Translations under genes and position numbers: made by a program
Notes under the pieces: generated by a model
Seen by the model: only the letters and a program-made list of their open reading frames with translations
What the model was told of the DNA's origin: nothing
Database searches by the model: none
Assembly: GCF_047237965.1 (NCBI RefSeq)
Contig: NZ_JBDFLX010000001.1
Coordinates: 1,736,001-1,800,000 of the forward strand
Direction of reading: 5' to 3'
Origin: Noviherbaspirillum_A sp047237965
GTDB taxonomy: Bacteria; Pseudomonadota; Gammaproteobacteria; Burkholderiales; Burkholderiaceae_D
Length of the DNA stretch: 64,000 bases
Part shown: positions 49,249 to 58,711 of the stretch, in pieces
Numbering within the stretch: the stretch's first letter is position 1
How the letters are laid out: each line of letters opens with the position of its first letter

Positions 49249-50925
49249 ATGACGGAGAACCAGAGCATTCTTGAACAATACGGTCCGCGCGAAGCGATGG
49301 AGTATGACGTCGTGATCGTCGGTGGCGGACCCGGCGGCCTGTCGGCCGCGATTCGCCTGAAGCAACTGGCAGAGAAGAGCGGCCGCGAGGTCTCGGTCTG
49401 CGTGCTGGAAAAAGGCGGCGAGGTCGGCGCCCACATCCTGTCGGGCGCGGTGATGGACCCGATCGCCATGAACGAGCTGTTCCCCAACTGGCGCGAACTG
49501 GGCGCCCCTCTGAACACTCCGGTCAGCGAAGACCGCTTCATGTTCCTGACCGAAAAGAAGGCCCGCACCACCCCGGAATGGATGCTGCCGGCCTGCTTCA
49601 AGAACCATGGAAATTACGTCGTGTCGCTGGCCAATGTGACGCGCTGGCTGGGCCAGCAGGCTGAAGCGCTCGGCGTGGAAGTCTTCCCCGGCTTTCCGGC
49701 CGCGGAGATCCTGTACAACGACGACGGCTCCGTCAAGGGCGTTGCCACCGGCAACATGGGCGTGGACCGCGAAGGCAAGCCCACCGACGCCTTCCAGCTC
49801 GGCATGGAACTGCACGCGAAGTACACCCTGTTTGCCGAAGGCTCGCGCGGCAATCTGGGCAAGCAATTGATGCAGCGCTTCGACCTCAATGCCGGACGCG
49901 ATCCGCAGACCTATGGCATCGGCATCAAGGAACTGTGGGAAATCGATCCGAAGATGCACAAGCCGGGCCTGGTGATCCACACCGCCGGCTGGCCGCTGGA
50001 CGCGACCACCTATGGCGGCTCCTTCCTCTACCACCTGGAGAACAACCAGGTGGCGGTCGGCTATGTGGTGGGCCTGTCCTACTCCAATCCCTACCTGTCG
50101 CCGTACGAGGAATTCCAGCGCTACAAGACGCACCCGGAAATCCGCAAGTTCTTCGAAGGCGGCAAGCGCATCTCCTACGGCGCGCGCGCCATCACCGCGG
50201 GCGGCCTGCAGTCGCTGCCGAAGCTGACCTTCCCCGGTGGCGTGCTGCTGGGCTGCGATGCCGGCTTCCTCAATGCCAGCCGCATCAAGGGCAGCCATGC
50301 CGCGATGAAAACCGGCATGATGGCCGCCGAAGCCGCGTTCGATGCGCTCGGTGCGGAGCGCCAGCATGATGAGCTCACGGCTTATCCAGAGGCTTTCCGC
50401 AACAGCTGGCTGTACGACGAACTGCACAAGGCGCGCAACTTCAAGCCCTTCATGGGACAGGGGCTGTACACCGGCACGCTGATGGTGGGCATCGACCAGG
50501 TGCTGTTCCGCGGCAAGGCGCCATGGACACTGCGCCACAAGAAGCCGGACAACGAGTATCTGCGGCCGGCAGCCGAGTTCAAGCCCATCGTCTATCCGAA
50601 ACCGGACGGCAAGCTGACCTTCGACCGGCTGTCCTCGGTATTCATCTCCAACACCAATCATGCCGAAGACCAGCCGGTGCACCTGACGCTGAAGGACCCG
50701 AACGTGCCGGTCGACATCAACCTGCATATCTATGCCGGCCCCGAGCAGCGCTATTGCCCGGCGGGTGTGTATGAGTATGTGACCAGCGACGAGGGCAAGG
50801 AAAGGCTGCAGATCAATGCCCAGAACTGCGTGCACTGCAAGACCTGCGATATCAAGGACCCGACCCAGAACATCGTCTGGGTGACGCCGGAAGGCGGCGG
50901 CGGGCCAAACTATCCGAACATGTAA
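49249..50925 (+). CDS. Electron transfer flavoprotein-ubiquinone oxidoreductase
   Basis: 558 residues. FAD-binding GGGPGGLSAA near the N-terminus, a middle quinone/membrane-binding region, and a C-terminal [4Fe-4S] cluster with RYCPAGVYEY and NCVHCKTCDIKDPTQNI. It passes electrons from ETF (acyl-CoA dehydrogenases) to ubiquinone at the inner membrane. The 3' end has a terminator. It is divergent from the SDR-thioesterase operon. Confidence 0.95.
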   Translation: MTENQSILEQYGPREAMEYDVVIVGGGPGGLSAAIRLKQLAEKSGREVSVCVLEKGGEVGAHILSGAVMDPIAMNELFPNWRELGAPLNTPVSEDRFMFLTEKKARTTPEWMLPACFKNHGNYVVSLANVTRWLGQQAEALGVEVFPGFPAAEILYNDDGSVKGVATGNMGVDREGKPTDAFQLGMELHAKYTLFAEGSRGNLGKQLMQRFDLNAGRDPQTYGIGIKELWEIDPKMHKPGLVIHTAGWPLDATTYGGSFLYHLENNQVAVGYVVGLSYSNPYLSPYEEFQRYKTHPEIRKFFEGGKRISYGARAITAGGLQSLPKLTFPGGVLLGCDAGFLNASRIKGSHAAMKTGMMAAEAAFDALGAERQHDELTAYPEAFRNSWLYDELHKARNFKPFMGQGLYTGTLMVGIDQVLFRGKAPWTLRHKKPDNEYLRPAAEFKPIVYPKPDGKLTFDRLSSVFISNTNHAEDQPVHLTLKDPNVPVDINLHIYAGPEQRYCPAGVYEYVTSDEGKERLQINAQNCVHCKTCDIKDPTQNIVWVTPEGGGGPNYPNM

Positions 50926-50930
50926 GAACA

Positions 50931-50957
50931 AAAAAGCCGCGACAAGCGGCTTTTTTT
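50931..50957 (+). terminator. Rho-independent terminator of ETF-QO gene
   Basis: AAAAAGCCGC, GACAA loop, GCGGCTTTTTTT; starts 5 bp after the stop codon. Confidence 0.92.
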
Positions 50958-51002
50958 ACGACCAGTCTTTCATACGGACGAACGGTAACCCATCCGCCGT
51001 CC

Positions 51003-51560
51003 CTACTTCACTGGCCACGCGCCGGAAACGATTTTCTCCAGCCAGAAGGAGCCGATCACGGTCTTCACGTCGGTGATCTTGCCTTCCCTGACCCATTGCA
51101 GCAGTTCATCGACCGACACCGTCATGGTTTCGAGGAACTCGCCATCATCCAGCGCGCTCTCGCCCGCCACCAGGCCGCGTGCCAGGTAGATTTCGAGATG
51201 CTCGTCGGAATAGGCGATGGCATTGTGAATCGTGCAGACGAACTGCCAGTCGGTCGCGGTGTAGCCGGTTTCTTCCTTCAGTTCACGCTTGGCACAGTCG
51301 AGATGGTCCTCGCCCGGATCGATTTTTCCGGCCGGGAATTCATAGAAGACCTGGTCCAGCGGATAACGGTACTGCCGTTCGATCAGGATGCTGCCGTCAT
51401 CGAGCACGGGCAGGATCACGACCGCGCCCGGATGCTTTATGTATTCGCGCTCGGAGTGCGCGCCGTTGGGCAGCATGACCCTGTCTTTCTGAACCTTCAA
51501 AAAGTCGCCGTCATACACGGTCGAGCTGTCGACACGGGTTTCTCTCAGGTGCTTGTCCAT
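51003..51560 (-). CDS. NUDIX hydrolase, ADP-ribose pyrophosphatase type
   Basis: 185 residues from ATG 51560 with AAAGGATC before it. The Nudix box is complete: G, K-I-D-P-G, E, then REL-KEETGY (G x5 E x7 RE U x EE x G U). EFPAGKIDPGED before it fits the ADP-ribose class. It is 26 bp after the DUF2818 gene and the nuo operon on the same strand, so it may be read from the nuo transcript; removal of NAD-derived ADP-ribose is a plausible role. Confidence 0.88.
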   Translation of the reverse strand: MDKHLRETRVDSSTVYDGDFLKVQKDRVMLPNGAHSEREYIKHPGAVVILPVLDDGSILIERQYRYPLDQVFYEFPAGKIDPGEDHLDCAKRELKEETGYTATDWQFVCTIHNAIAYSDEHLEIYLARGLVAGESALDDGEFLETMTVSVDELLQWVREGKITDVKTVIGSFWLEKIVSGAWPVK

Positions 51561-51586
51561 GATGATCCTTTCGCCAATAACGGCGC

Positions 51587-51891
51587 TCAGCCCTGGCGGC
51601 GTCGCAGGTAGCGGTACACGAAGCCGGGATAGGCCAGCACAATGAAGAGACAGCCGGTGACTGCATAGAATTCCCAGCGCTGCGGAAAACGGTTGCCCAT
51701 GCGCGACTCGAGCAGAAATGCCAGCAAACCGACCGCGGCATAAAGGCAGAACATTTCCAGCAGGCGCAGCCAGAACGGCTTGGCCGCGCCGCGCCAGGGA
51801 ATCAGGCCAAACACGCGCTCGCTGAGAAAGGCAGGTTGGCCGCAAGAGCGGCCAACAGGATCACCAGCCAGCTGGAGAGGGAAACGTCCAT
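51587..51891 (-). pseudogene. DUF2818-like membrane protein gene with one-base frameshift
   Basis: The ATG at 51891 begins MDVSLSSWLVILLAALAANLPF in frame, then the frame runs into a stop (TGA near 51802-51804). The remainder of the protein (FGLIPWRGAAKPFW, RWEFYAVTG, YPGFVYRYLRR) continues in another frame from about 51825 to 51587. Inserting one base near 51825-51830 would restore one open frame of about 101 codons. DUF2818 proteins commonly follow nuoN in Burkholderiales. It is either a true frameshift or a sequencing error. A shorter in-frame GTG start at 51814 gives only the C-terminal 75 residues. Confidence 0.8.
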
Positions 51892-51911
51892 CTAGCGGGA
51901 GAGAACCGGCA

Positions 51912-53399
51912 TCAGGAAGCCAGGGTACGCAGGATGGCGGCGCCGCAGGCAGCCATCAGCGGGCCGGGCAGCAGGCCCAGCACGACCACAGCTGCGCCGT
52001 TCAGGCTGAGCGCAATGCGCATGTCGCCGTTGGCGACGATGCGGTTCGTATCGGTCGCGTCATCGAAATACATCAGCTTGATGATGCGCAGGTAGTAATA
52101 CGCGCCGACCAGCGAGAACAGCACCGCAACGATGGCCAGCCACAGCATGCCCGCACTCACTACCGACTGCAGCACGGCCAGCTTGGCATAGAAGCCCATC
52201 ATCGGCGGCACGCCGGCCAGGGACAGCAGCAGCACCATCATCACCGCCGCAAACCACGGGCTGCGCTGGTTGAGTCCCTTGAAGTCGTCGAGGTTGTCGG
52301 CTTCGAAACCGGCGCGCGACAGCAGCATGATCACGCCGAAGGTGCCCAGCGTGGTCAGCACATAGGTGATGGCATAGAACATCGACGAGCTGTAGGCATT
52401 GGCAGCGGCATTGGCATCGCTGCCGGCATACACGCCCGACAGCAGGCCCAGCAGCATGAAGCCCATCTGCGAGATCGTCGAATAGGCAAGCATGCGCTTC
52501 AGATTGGTTTGCGCAATCGCTGTGATGTTGCCGATCGCCATGGAGACCACGGCCATCACGGTCAGCATCTGCTGCCAGTCGACAGCCAGCGTCCACAGGC
52601 CTTCCACCAGCAGGCGCATGCAGATGGCGAACGCCGCCAGCTTCGGCGCGCCGCCCAGCAGCAGCGTGACCGAGGTCGGCGCGCCCTGGTAGACGTCAGG
52701 TACCCACATATGGAACGGTGCGGCGCCCAGCTTGAATGCCAGGCCGGCCACGACGAACACCACGCCGAACACCAGCACCATGCGGTTGACGGTACCGGAG
52801 GCGGTGATGCGCGCCACTTCAGCCAGATCCAGCGAGCCGGTTGCGCCATACAGCATCGAGATGCCATACAACAGGAAGCCGGAGGCCAGCGCGCCGAGAA
52901 TGAAATACTTCATCGCCGCTTCGGTGGACGCCGTATGGTCGCGGCGCAGCGCAACCAGCGCGTACAGCGACAGCGACATCAGTTCGAGGCCGAGGTAAAT
53001 GATCAGGAAGTTGTTTGCAGACAGCATCACCATCTGGCCTACCAGCGAAAACAGCGCCAGCACGTAGAATTCGCCGCCGGTATTGACCGTCACCATGTTG
53101 CGGTCGGTGGTGTACTGGCGCGAATAGATCAGCGTCAGGCCGACTGCCAGATAGGAAAACAGCTTCAGCAGGTTGGACATCGGGTCCGACACGAACATGT
53201 TGCCGAAGGTGTACTGGGTAGCGCCGTGATTGAAGTCCACCAGCGTCAGCGCGGCACACACCGCGAGCGCGCCGAGAGACAGCAGGTAGGTGAGGTTGCG
53301 CCTGGCATCGCTCAGGAACATGTCGATCAGCAGGATGACGGACGTCGCGACCACCAGAAAAATTTCGGGGTACAACGGTGCGAGATTCAGGTTGTTCAT
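51912..53399 (-). CDS. nuoN: NADH-quinone oxidoreductase, chain N
   Basis: 495 residues from ATG 53399; the frame is open 30 codons further without family similarity. About 14 transmembrane helices. Antiporter-like core with the conserved ASGFLLYGISMLYG region, KLGAAPFHMW and the MLAYSTISQMGF motif (Lys/His near discontinuous helices). Part of the proton-pumping membrane arm of complex I. The gap to nuoM (131 bp) contains stem-loops. Confidence 0.96.
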   Translation of the reverse strand: MNNLNLAPLYPEIFLVVATSVILLIDMFLSDARRNLTYLLSLGALAVCAALTLVDFNHGATQYTFGNMFVSDPMSNLLKLFSYLAVGLTLIYSRQYTTDRNMVTVNTGGEFYVLALFSLVGQMVMLSANNFLIIYLGLELMSLSLYALVALRRDHTASTEAAMKYFILGALASGFLLYGISMLYGATGSLDLAEVARITASGTVNRMVLVFGVVFVVAGLAFKLGAAPFHMWVPDVYQGAPTSVTLLLGGAPKLAAFAICMRLLVEGLWTLAVDWQQMLTVMAVVSMAIGNITAIAQTNLKRMLAYSTISQMGFMLLGLLSGVYAGSDANAAANAYSSSMFYAITYVLTTLGTFGVIMLLSRAGFEADNLDDFKGLNQRSPWFAAVMMVLLLSLAGVPPMMGFYAKLAVLQSVVSAGMLWLAIVAVLFSLVGAYYYLRIIKLMYFDDATDTNRIVANGDMRIALSLNGAAVVVLGLLPGPLMAACGAAILRTLAS

Positions 53400-53432
53400 G
53401 GTTTCCGCTTTGATTGCGCCGGTTTTATTGCA

Positions 53433-53460
53433 GGTGGCATGCAGCGCGCCGCATGCCACC
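53433..53460 (-). repeat. 10-bp stem-loop between nuoM and nuoN
   Basis: GGTGGCATGC (53433-53442) and GCATGCCACC (53451-53460), perfect, 8-base loop. A second small hairpin (TGCCGC/GCGGCA) lies just after. No U run follows on the minus strand, so it is likely an mRNA stability or processing element rather than a terminator. Confidence 0.6.
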
Positions 53461-53530
53461 GATAACTTGCCCCTGCCGCCGTGCGGCAAGGTAAAAATGG
53501 AGTTGCCTGATTGGCCTCATGCGCCGGATC

Positions 53531-55021
53531 TCAGGGCACCTTGCTGACAGCCACATGCTTCAGCAGATCCGTGACCGACGTCTGCAGCGTATCGCCGATC
53601 GGCGCCGGGTAGACACCCATCACGATCACGGCAATCGCCAGCACGCCCAGCATCATGAACTCCCGGCCGCTCAGGTCCTGCAACTCGGCCACATGCTTGT
53701 TGCCGATGTTGCCGAACACCACCCGCTTGACCAGCCACAGCGAGTAGGCCGCGCCCAAAATCAGGGCGGTACCGGCCAGCACGCCGATCCAGAAGTTGAA
53801 CTGGACCGATGCCAGGATGACCATGAACTCGCCGATGAAGCCCGAGGTTGCCGGCAGGCCCGCATTGGCCAGCGAGAACAGCACGAAGAAGGCGGCGAAG
53901 CGCGGCATGGTATTGACGACGCCGCCATACTCGGCGATTTGCCTCGTGTGCATGCGGTCATACAGCACGCCGATGCACAGGAACATTGCGCCCGACACGA
54001 AGCCGTGCGAGATCATTTGCATGATTGCGCCCTGCGCGCCCATGTCGTTGAAGAGGAAGCAGCCCAGCGTGACAAAGCCCATGTGGGCAATCGAGGAATA
54101 TGCCACCAGCTTCTTCATGTCAGCCTGCACCATCGCCACCAGGCCGATGTAGATAACCGCGATCAGCGACAGCGACATCACCAGCGGCGCCAGGTAATGG
54201 CTGGCGTCCGGCGTAACAGGCAGCGAGAAGCGCAGGAAACCGTAGCCGCCGAGCTTCAACATGATGGCAGCCAGCACCACCGAGCCGCCGGTAGGGGCCT
54301 CGACGTGGGCATCCGGCAGCCAGGTGTGCACCGGCCACATCGGCACCTTCACGGCGAACGCCATCATGAAGGCGAGGAAGATCGGGATCTGCACCGCCAG
54401 CGGCAGCGGCAGCGCGTGCCAGGCCAGGATGTCAAAGCTGTTGCCGGCCTTGAAGTACAGGTAGATGATCGCCACCAGCATCAGCAGCGAGCCGAGAAAG
54501 GTGTACAGGAAGAACTTGACCGCGGCGTACATCCGGTTGCTGCCGCCCCAGACGCCGATGATGATGAACATCGGGATCAGCGTGGCTTCGAAGAACACAT
54601 AGAACAGCAGGCCATCCAGCGCGCAGAACACGCCGATCATTGCGCCCGACAGGATCAGGAAGGCGCCCATGTATTGCGACACCTTCTTCTCGATCACCTG
54701 CCAGCCGGCGATCACGACGATGATCGTGATGAAGGCCGTCAGCGGCACGAACCACAGCGAGATGCCGTCGATTCCCAGCGCATAGAAGATGTTGAAGGTC
54801 TTGATCCAGGCGGCGCGCTCGACGAACTGCATGCCATGCGCGGCATTGTCGAAACCGGCGACGATCGCCAGCGTCGGCAGGAAGCTGATCACTGCGCCGA
54901 GCAGCGCCAGCATGCGCGACGCGCCGGGTTTGTTGTCGTTGCCAACGGCCAGCACCAGCAGGCCAGAAAGAATCGGCAACCAGATCGCCAGACTGAGTAG
55001 AGGTAGTGTTGACTGCATCAT
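53531..55021 (-). CDS. nuoM: NADH-quinone oxidoreductase, chain M
   Basis: 496 residues, about 14 helices. Antiporter-like core VPMWPVHTWLPDAHVEAPTGGS and KKLVAYSSIAHMGF are present. A proton-pumping membrane subunit of complex I. Overlapping order nuoL-nuoM-nuoN is standard. Confidence 0.97.
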   Translation of the reverse strand: MMQSTLPLLSLAIWLPILSGLLVLAVGNDNKPGASRMLALLGAVISFLPTLAIVAGFDNAAHGMQFVERAAWIKTFNIFYALGIDGISLWFVPLTAFITIIVVIAGWQVIEKKVSQYMGAFLILSGAMIGVFCALDGLLFYVFFEATLIPMFIIIGVWGGSNRMYAAVKFFLYTFLGSLLMLVAIIYLYFKAGNSFDILAWHALPLPLAVQIPIFLAFMMAFAVKVPMWPVHTWLPDAHVEAPTGGSVVLAAIMLKLGGYGFLRFSLPVTPDASHYLAPLVMSLSLIAVIYIGLVAMVQADMKKLVAYSSIAHMGFVTLGCFLFNDMGAQGAIMQMISHGFVSGAMFLCIGVLYDRMHTRQIAEYGGVVNTMPRFAAFFVLFSLANAGLPATSGFIGEFMVILASVQFNFWIGVLAGTALILGAAYSLWLVKRVVFGNIGNKHVAELQDLSGREFMMLGVLAIAVIVMGVYPAPIGDTLQTSVTDLLKHVAVSKVP

Positions 55022-55045
55022 GTTTGTTTTTCTGGAAGCGCGACG

Positions 55046-57139
55046 TTATTTCATGTAGTTGGCCAGCAGCAGATAGCCCAGGTACAGCGCTATGCCGAGG
55101 ATCATCGTGAATGCGTAGTGGTAGATGTAGCCGGTCTGGAAGGCACGGGAAATAACCGAGAACCAGCCCACCACGCGCGCACTGCCATTGACCAGCAGTC
55201 CGTCGATCAGGGCGCGGTCGCCGACATTCCACAGGCCGCGGCCGAGGCCGCGGGCGCCGCCGGCGAACACCACTTCATTGATGCGGTCCATGTAGTACTT
55301 GTTGTCCAGCAGCGTGTAGACGCCGTGGAACTTGCTGTAGAACCAGGCCGGCACGCGCGGATTGATCATGTAGCAGTAGTAGGCAGTCACGACGCCGGCA
55401 AGCGCCAGCCAGAATGGCAGGCTGGTGAAGCCGTGCAGCGCCATGGCCATTGCGCCGTGGAATTCGTGACCCAGCTCTTCCATCGCATGGTGGTTTTCAC
55501 CGACGAAGATCACGCCCTTGAAGAAGTCGCCGTGCAGCATCGGGCCGATCGCCAGGTAGCCGATGATCACCGACGGAATGGCCAGCAGGATCAGCGGCAG
55601 CGTGACCACCAGCGGGGCTTCGACCGGCTTCTCGCCCGGCGCCAGGCCATGGTGCTCCTCGTGGCCGGCCTCTTCCTCGACCTCATGCCCGTGGATGTCG
55701 TCCGACGTGTGATGCGCCGCGTGATGGTCGTGATGATCGTCATGGCCATGATGGGCCTTGCCGAAGCGCTCCTCGCCATGGAACACCAGGAAATACATGC
55801 GGAAGGAGTAGAACGCGGTGACGAACACGCCGGCCAGCACCGAGAAGTAGGCAAAGCCGGCGCCCGCGATATGGGTTGCCGCCACCGCTTCGATGATGCT
55901 GTCCTTGGAATAGAAACCCGAGAAGAACGGCGTGCCGATCAGGGCAAGCGAGCCGAGCAGCGAGGTGATCCAGGTGATGGGCAGGTACTTGCGCAGGCCA
56001 CCCATGTTACGGATGTCCTGGTCGTGATGCATGCTGATGATGACCGCGCCTGCGGCAAGGAACAGCAGCGCCTTGAAGAAGGCGTGGGTCATCAGGTGGA
56101 ACACGCCGACCTGGTAGGCGGATGCGCCCAGCGCAACAGTCATGTAACCCAGCTGCGACAGCGTGGAATATGCCACCACGCGCTTGATGTCGTTCTGGAT
56201 GATGCCCAGGAAACCCATGAACAAGGCAGTGATGGAACCAATCACCAGCACGAAGGACAAGGCGGTGTCCGACAGTTCGAACAGCGGCGACATGCGGGCC
56301 ACCATGAAAATGCCAGCGGTCACCATGGTGGCGGCGTGGATCAGCGCGGAGATCGGGGTCGGGCCTTCCATCGAATCGGGCAGCCATACATGCAGCGGGA
56401 ACTGCGCCGACTTGCCCATCGCGCCGATGAACAGGCAGATGCAGGCAACCGTCAGCAGCATCCAGCTCGAACCCGGCATGGTCAGCTGGGCCAGCGCTTC
56501 GCGCTTGGCGAACACTTCGGTGTAGTTCATCGAGCCGGCGAACGCCAGCAGCAGGCCAATGCCAAGGATGAAGCCGAAGTCGCCGACGCGGTTGACCAGG
56601 AATGCCTTCATGTTGGCGTAGATCGCAGTCGGCTTGGTGTACCAGAAACCGATCAGCAGATACGACACCAGGCCCACCGCTTCCCAGCCGAAGAACAGCT
56701 GCAGGAAGTTGTTGCTCATCACGAGCATCAGCATGGAGAAGGTGAACAGCGAAATGTAGGAGAAGAAGCGGTTATAGCCCGGGTCTTCCTTCATGTAGCC
56801 GATGGTGTAGATATGCACCATCAGCGATACGAAGGTCACGACGCACATCATCATCGCGGTCAGGCTGTCGACCATGAAGCCGATTTCCAGCTTGATGCCG
56901 CCGACCGTCATCCAGTTGTACAGCGTGCCGTTGTAGGTTGCGCCATCCAGCACCGCCAAGAGCGTCTGCACCGAGATGATCAGCGCGATCAGCACGCCGA
57001 GGATGGTGACGCTGTGGGAAGCGCCCCGCCCTATCTTGTTGCCGAAGAACTTGGTGCCGAAGAGGCCGGCAATGGCCGATCCCGCGAGCGGCGCCAGAGG
57101 TACGGCCAGAAGGAGTTGTGGGTTGAGTTGCCCCGCCAT
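55046..57139 (-). CDS. nuoL: NADH-quinone oxidoreductase, chain L
   Basis: 697 residues, about 16 helices including a long lateral helix at the C-terminus. Core motif FPLHVWLPDSMEGPTPISALIHAA and VVAYSTLSQLGYM. A loop about residues 460-500 is unusually rich in His, Asp and Glu (HHGHDDHHDHHAAHH). Otherwise complete. The N-terminus is LNPQLLLAVPLAPLAGSAIAG as normal. Confidence 0.97.
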   Translation of the reverse strand: MAGQLNPQLLLAVPLAPLAGSAIAGLFGTKFFGNKIGRGASHSVTILGVLIALIISVQTLLAVLDGATYNGTLYNWMTVGGIKLEIGFMVDSLTAMMMCVVTFVSLMVHIYTIGYMKEDPGYNRFFSYISLFTFSMLMLVMSNNFLQLFFGWEAVGLVSYLLIGFWYTKPTAIYANMKAFLVNRVGDFGFILGIGLLLAFAGSMNYTEVFAKREALAQLTMPGSSWMLLTVACICLFIGAMGKSAQFPLHVWLPDSMEGPTPISALIHAATMVTAGIFMVARMSPLFELSDTALSFVLVIGSITALFMGFLGIIQNDIKRVVAYSTLSQLGYMTVALGASAYQVGVFHLMTHAFFKALLFLAAGAVIISMHHDQDIRNMGGLRKYLPITWITSLLGSLALIGTPFFSGFYSKDSIIEAVAATHIAGAGFAYFSVLAGVFVTAFYSFRMYFLVFHGEERFGKAHHGHDDHHDHHAAHHTSDDIHGHEVEEEAGHEEHHGLAPGEKPVEAPLVVTLPLILLAIPSVIIGYLAIGPMLHGDFFKGVIFVGENHHAMEELGHEFHGAMAMALHGFTSLPFWLALAGVVTAYYCYMINPRVPAWFYSKFHGVYTLLDNKYYMDRINEVVFAGGARGLGRGLWNVGDRALIDGLLVNGSARVVGWFSVISRAFQTGYIYHYAFTMILGIALYLGYLLLANYMK

Positions 57140-57164
57140 GATGAACCTTATCGTTTATTTGTTA

Positions 57165-57473
57165 TTAGCCCTTGAGTGTGTCCAGATCTTCGACGTTGAT
57201 GGTGTCGAGATTGCGGAACAGCACAACAAGGATCGCCAGGCCGATCGCGGATTCCGCGGCGGCCACAGTGAGGATGAAGAAAACGAAGATCTGTCCGGCG
57301 GCATCGCCGAGATAATGCGAGAACGCGATGAAATTCATGTTCACCGCAAGCAGCATCAGTTCAATCGCCATCAGCAGGATGATGATGTTCTTGCGGTTGA
57401 GGAAAATACCGACGACGGAGATCGAAAACAGGATCGCGCCGAGGATCAGGTAATGAGCAAGAGTCAGAGTCAC
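57165..57473 (-). CDS. nuoK: NADH-quinone oxidoreductase, chain K
   Basis: 102 residues from GTG 57473 (VTLTLAHYLILGAIL), the normal NuoK N-terminus; the frame is open upstream but unlike the family. Three helices with conserved Glu residues (IELMLLAVNMNF). Part of the membrane arm. Confidence 0.95.
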   Translation of the reverse strand: MTLTLAHYLILGAILFSISVVGIFLNRKNIIILLMAIELMLLAVNMNFIAFSHYLGDAAGQIFVFFILTVAAAESAIGLAILVVLFRNLDTINVEDLDTLKG

Positions 57474-57483
57474 AATGCGGCCC

Positions 57484-58137
57484 TTATTGTTTTTGCGGGG
57501 CGGACGCGGAAGCGGCGTCAGCCTCTGCAGGCGCGGCAACGCGCTCGGTTTCGGATTTCATGCTGACGATGCGCAGACGGTCGGTGCTCTTGACCTTGAC
57601 CGCGTCGGCCGGATCGAAGTACTTGCTGTCCTTGCGGCGGCGCAAGGTCAGCGCCACGGCGGCAACGATGGCAACCAGCAGGATCACCGCGGCGATTTCG
57701 AAGCCGTACACATACTGGGTATAGATCAGCTTGCCGAGTTCGCGGGTGTTGCCGATGTTGGCGGCAGCTTCCGGCACGCGCGGGTCCAGCGTCAGGAAGC
57801 CGCGGAACAGCACCGCCGCCATTTCCAGCACGATGATCACGCCTATCGTGGCCGCGAAGGGGAAGTAGCTCCAGAAGCCCTGCCGCAGTTTATCCATGTC
57901 GATATCGAGCATCATGACCACGAACAGGAACAGCACCATCACCGCGCCGACATAGACCAGCACCAGGACGATGGCGAGGAATTCCGCTTTCAGCAGCATC
58001 CAGATGGCGGCGGCCGAAAAGAAGGACAGCACCAGGTACAGGGCAGCATGCACCGGGTTGCGATCCGTGATGACGCGGGTCGCGGCCACCACAAGGACGG
58101 CCGAGAACACGTAGAACAGCGCAGTTTTAAATTCCAT
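57484..58137 (-). CDS. nuoJ: NADH-quinone oxidoreductase, chain J
   Basis: 217 residues from ATG 58137 (MEFKTALFYVFS). Five helices, with VYVGAVMVLFLFVVMMLD, then a charged cytoplasmic tail that is Ala/Glu/Lys rich and about 45 residues longer than the conserved core. Membrane-arm subunit. Confidence 0.95.
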   Translation of the reverse strand: MEFKTALFYVFSAVLVVAATRVITDRNPVHAALYLVLSFFSAAAIWMLLKAEFLAIVLVLVYVGAVMVLFLFVVMMLDIDMDKLRQGFWSYFPFAATIGVIIVLEMAAVLFRGFLTLDPRVPEAAANIGNTRELGKLIYTQYVYGFEIAAVILLVAIVAAVALTLRRRKDSKYFDPADAVKVKSTDRLRIVSMKSETERVAAPAEADAASASAPQKQ

Positions 58138-58202
58138 AATGGACCACAATGATCGCCCTCGACCGGCCCCGGAAAGGCCGGTTCTGCAGCGAATTAATCA
58201 AA

Positions 58203-58691
58203 TCAACGGTAAGAGGCGTCGGCGGCGCGGTTGGCGGCGATGTCTTTTTCGTAACGGTCGCCAATGGCCAGCAGCATTTCCTTGGTGTAGTACAGGTCGC
58301 CCCGTTTCTCACCGTGGTACTCCAGCATATTGGTCTCGACGATGGAGTCCACCGGGCAGGACTCTTCGCAGAAACCGCAGAAAATGCACTTGGTCAGGTC
58401 GATGTCGTAACGGGTGGTGCGGCGGGTGCCGTCCTCACGCTCGTCGGACTCGATCGAGATGGCCATAGCCGGGCAGACCGCTTCGCACAGCTTGCAGGCG
58501 ATGCAGCGCTCTTCGCCGTTAGGATAGCGGCGCAGTGCGTGCAGGCCGCGGAAGCGCGGCGACAGCGGCGTCTTCTCTTCCGGGAATTGCACGGTGATCT
58601 TGCGAGCAAACATATAGCGGCCGGTCAGGGCCAGGCCCTTGAACAGCTCGCGCAGCATCAGGCTGCCGAAAAAATCCTTGATGGCTTCCAT
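58203..58691 (-). CDS. nuoI: NADH-quinone oxidoreductase, chain I (2x 4Fe-4S)
   Basis: 162 residues. Two ferredoxin-type motifs CIACKLCEAVCP and CIFCGFCEESCPVDSI bind the N6a/N6b clusters. An N-terminal amphipathic helix anchors it to the membrane. Peripheral arm subunit. Confidence 0.98.
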   Translation of the reverse strand: MEAIKDFFGSLMLRELFKGLALTGRYMFARKITVQFPEEKTPLSPRFRGLHALRRYPNGEERCIACKLCEAVCPAMAISIESDEREDGTRRTTRYDIDLTKCIFCGFCEESCPVDSIVETNMLEYHGEKRGDLYYTKEMLLAIGDRYEKDIAANRAADASYR

Positions 58692-58711
58692 GTCTTATTC
58701 AGCCTTTTCCA

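Noticed and set aside
55118..57175. 685-codon open frame opposite to nuoL
   Set aside because: Shadow of nuoL; extreme Gln/His/Arg/Asp composition without any family motif.
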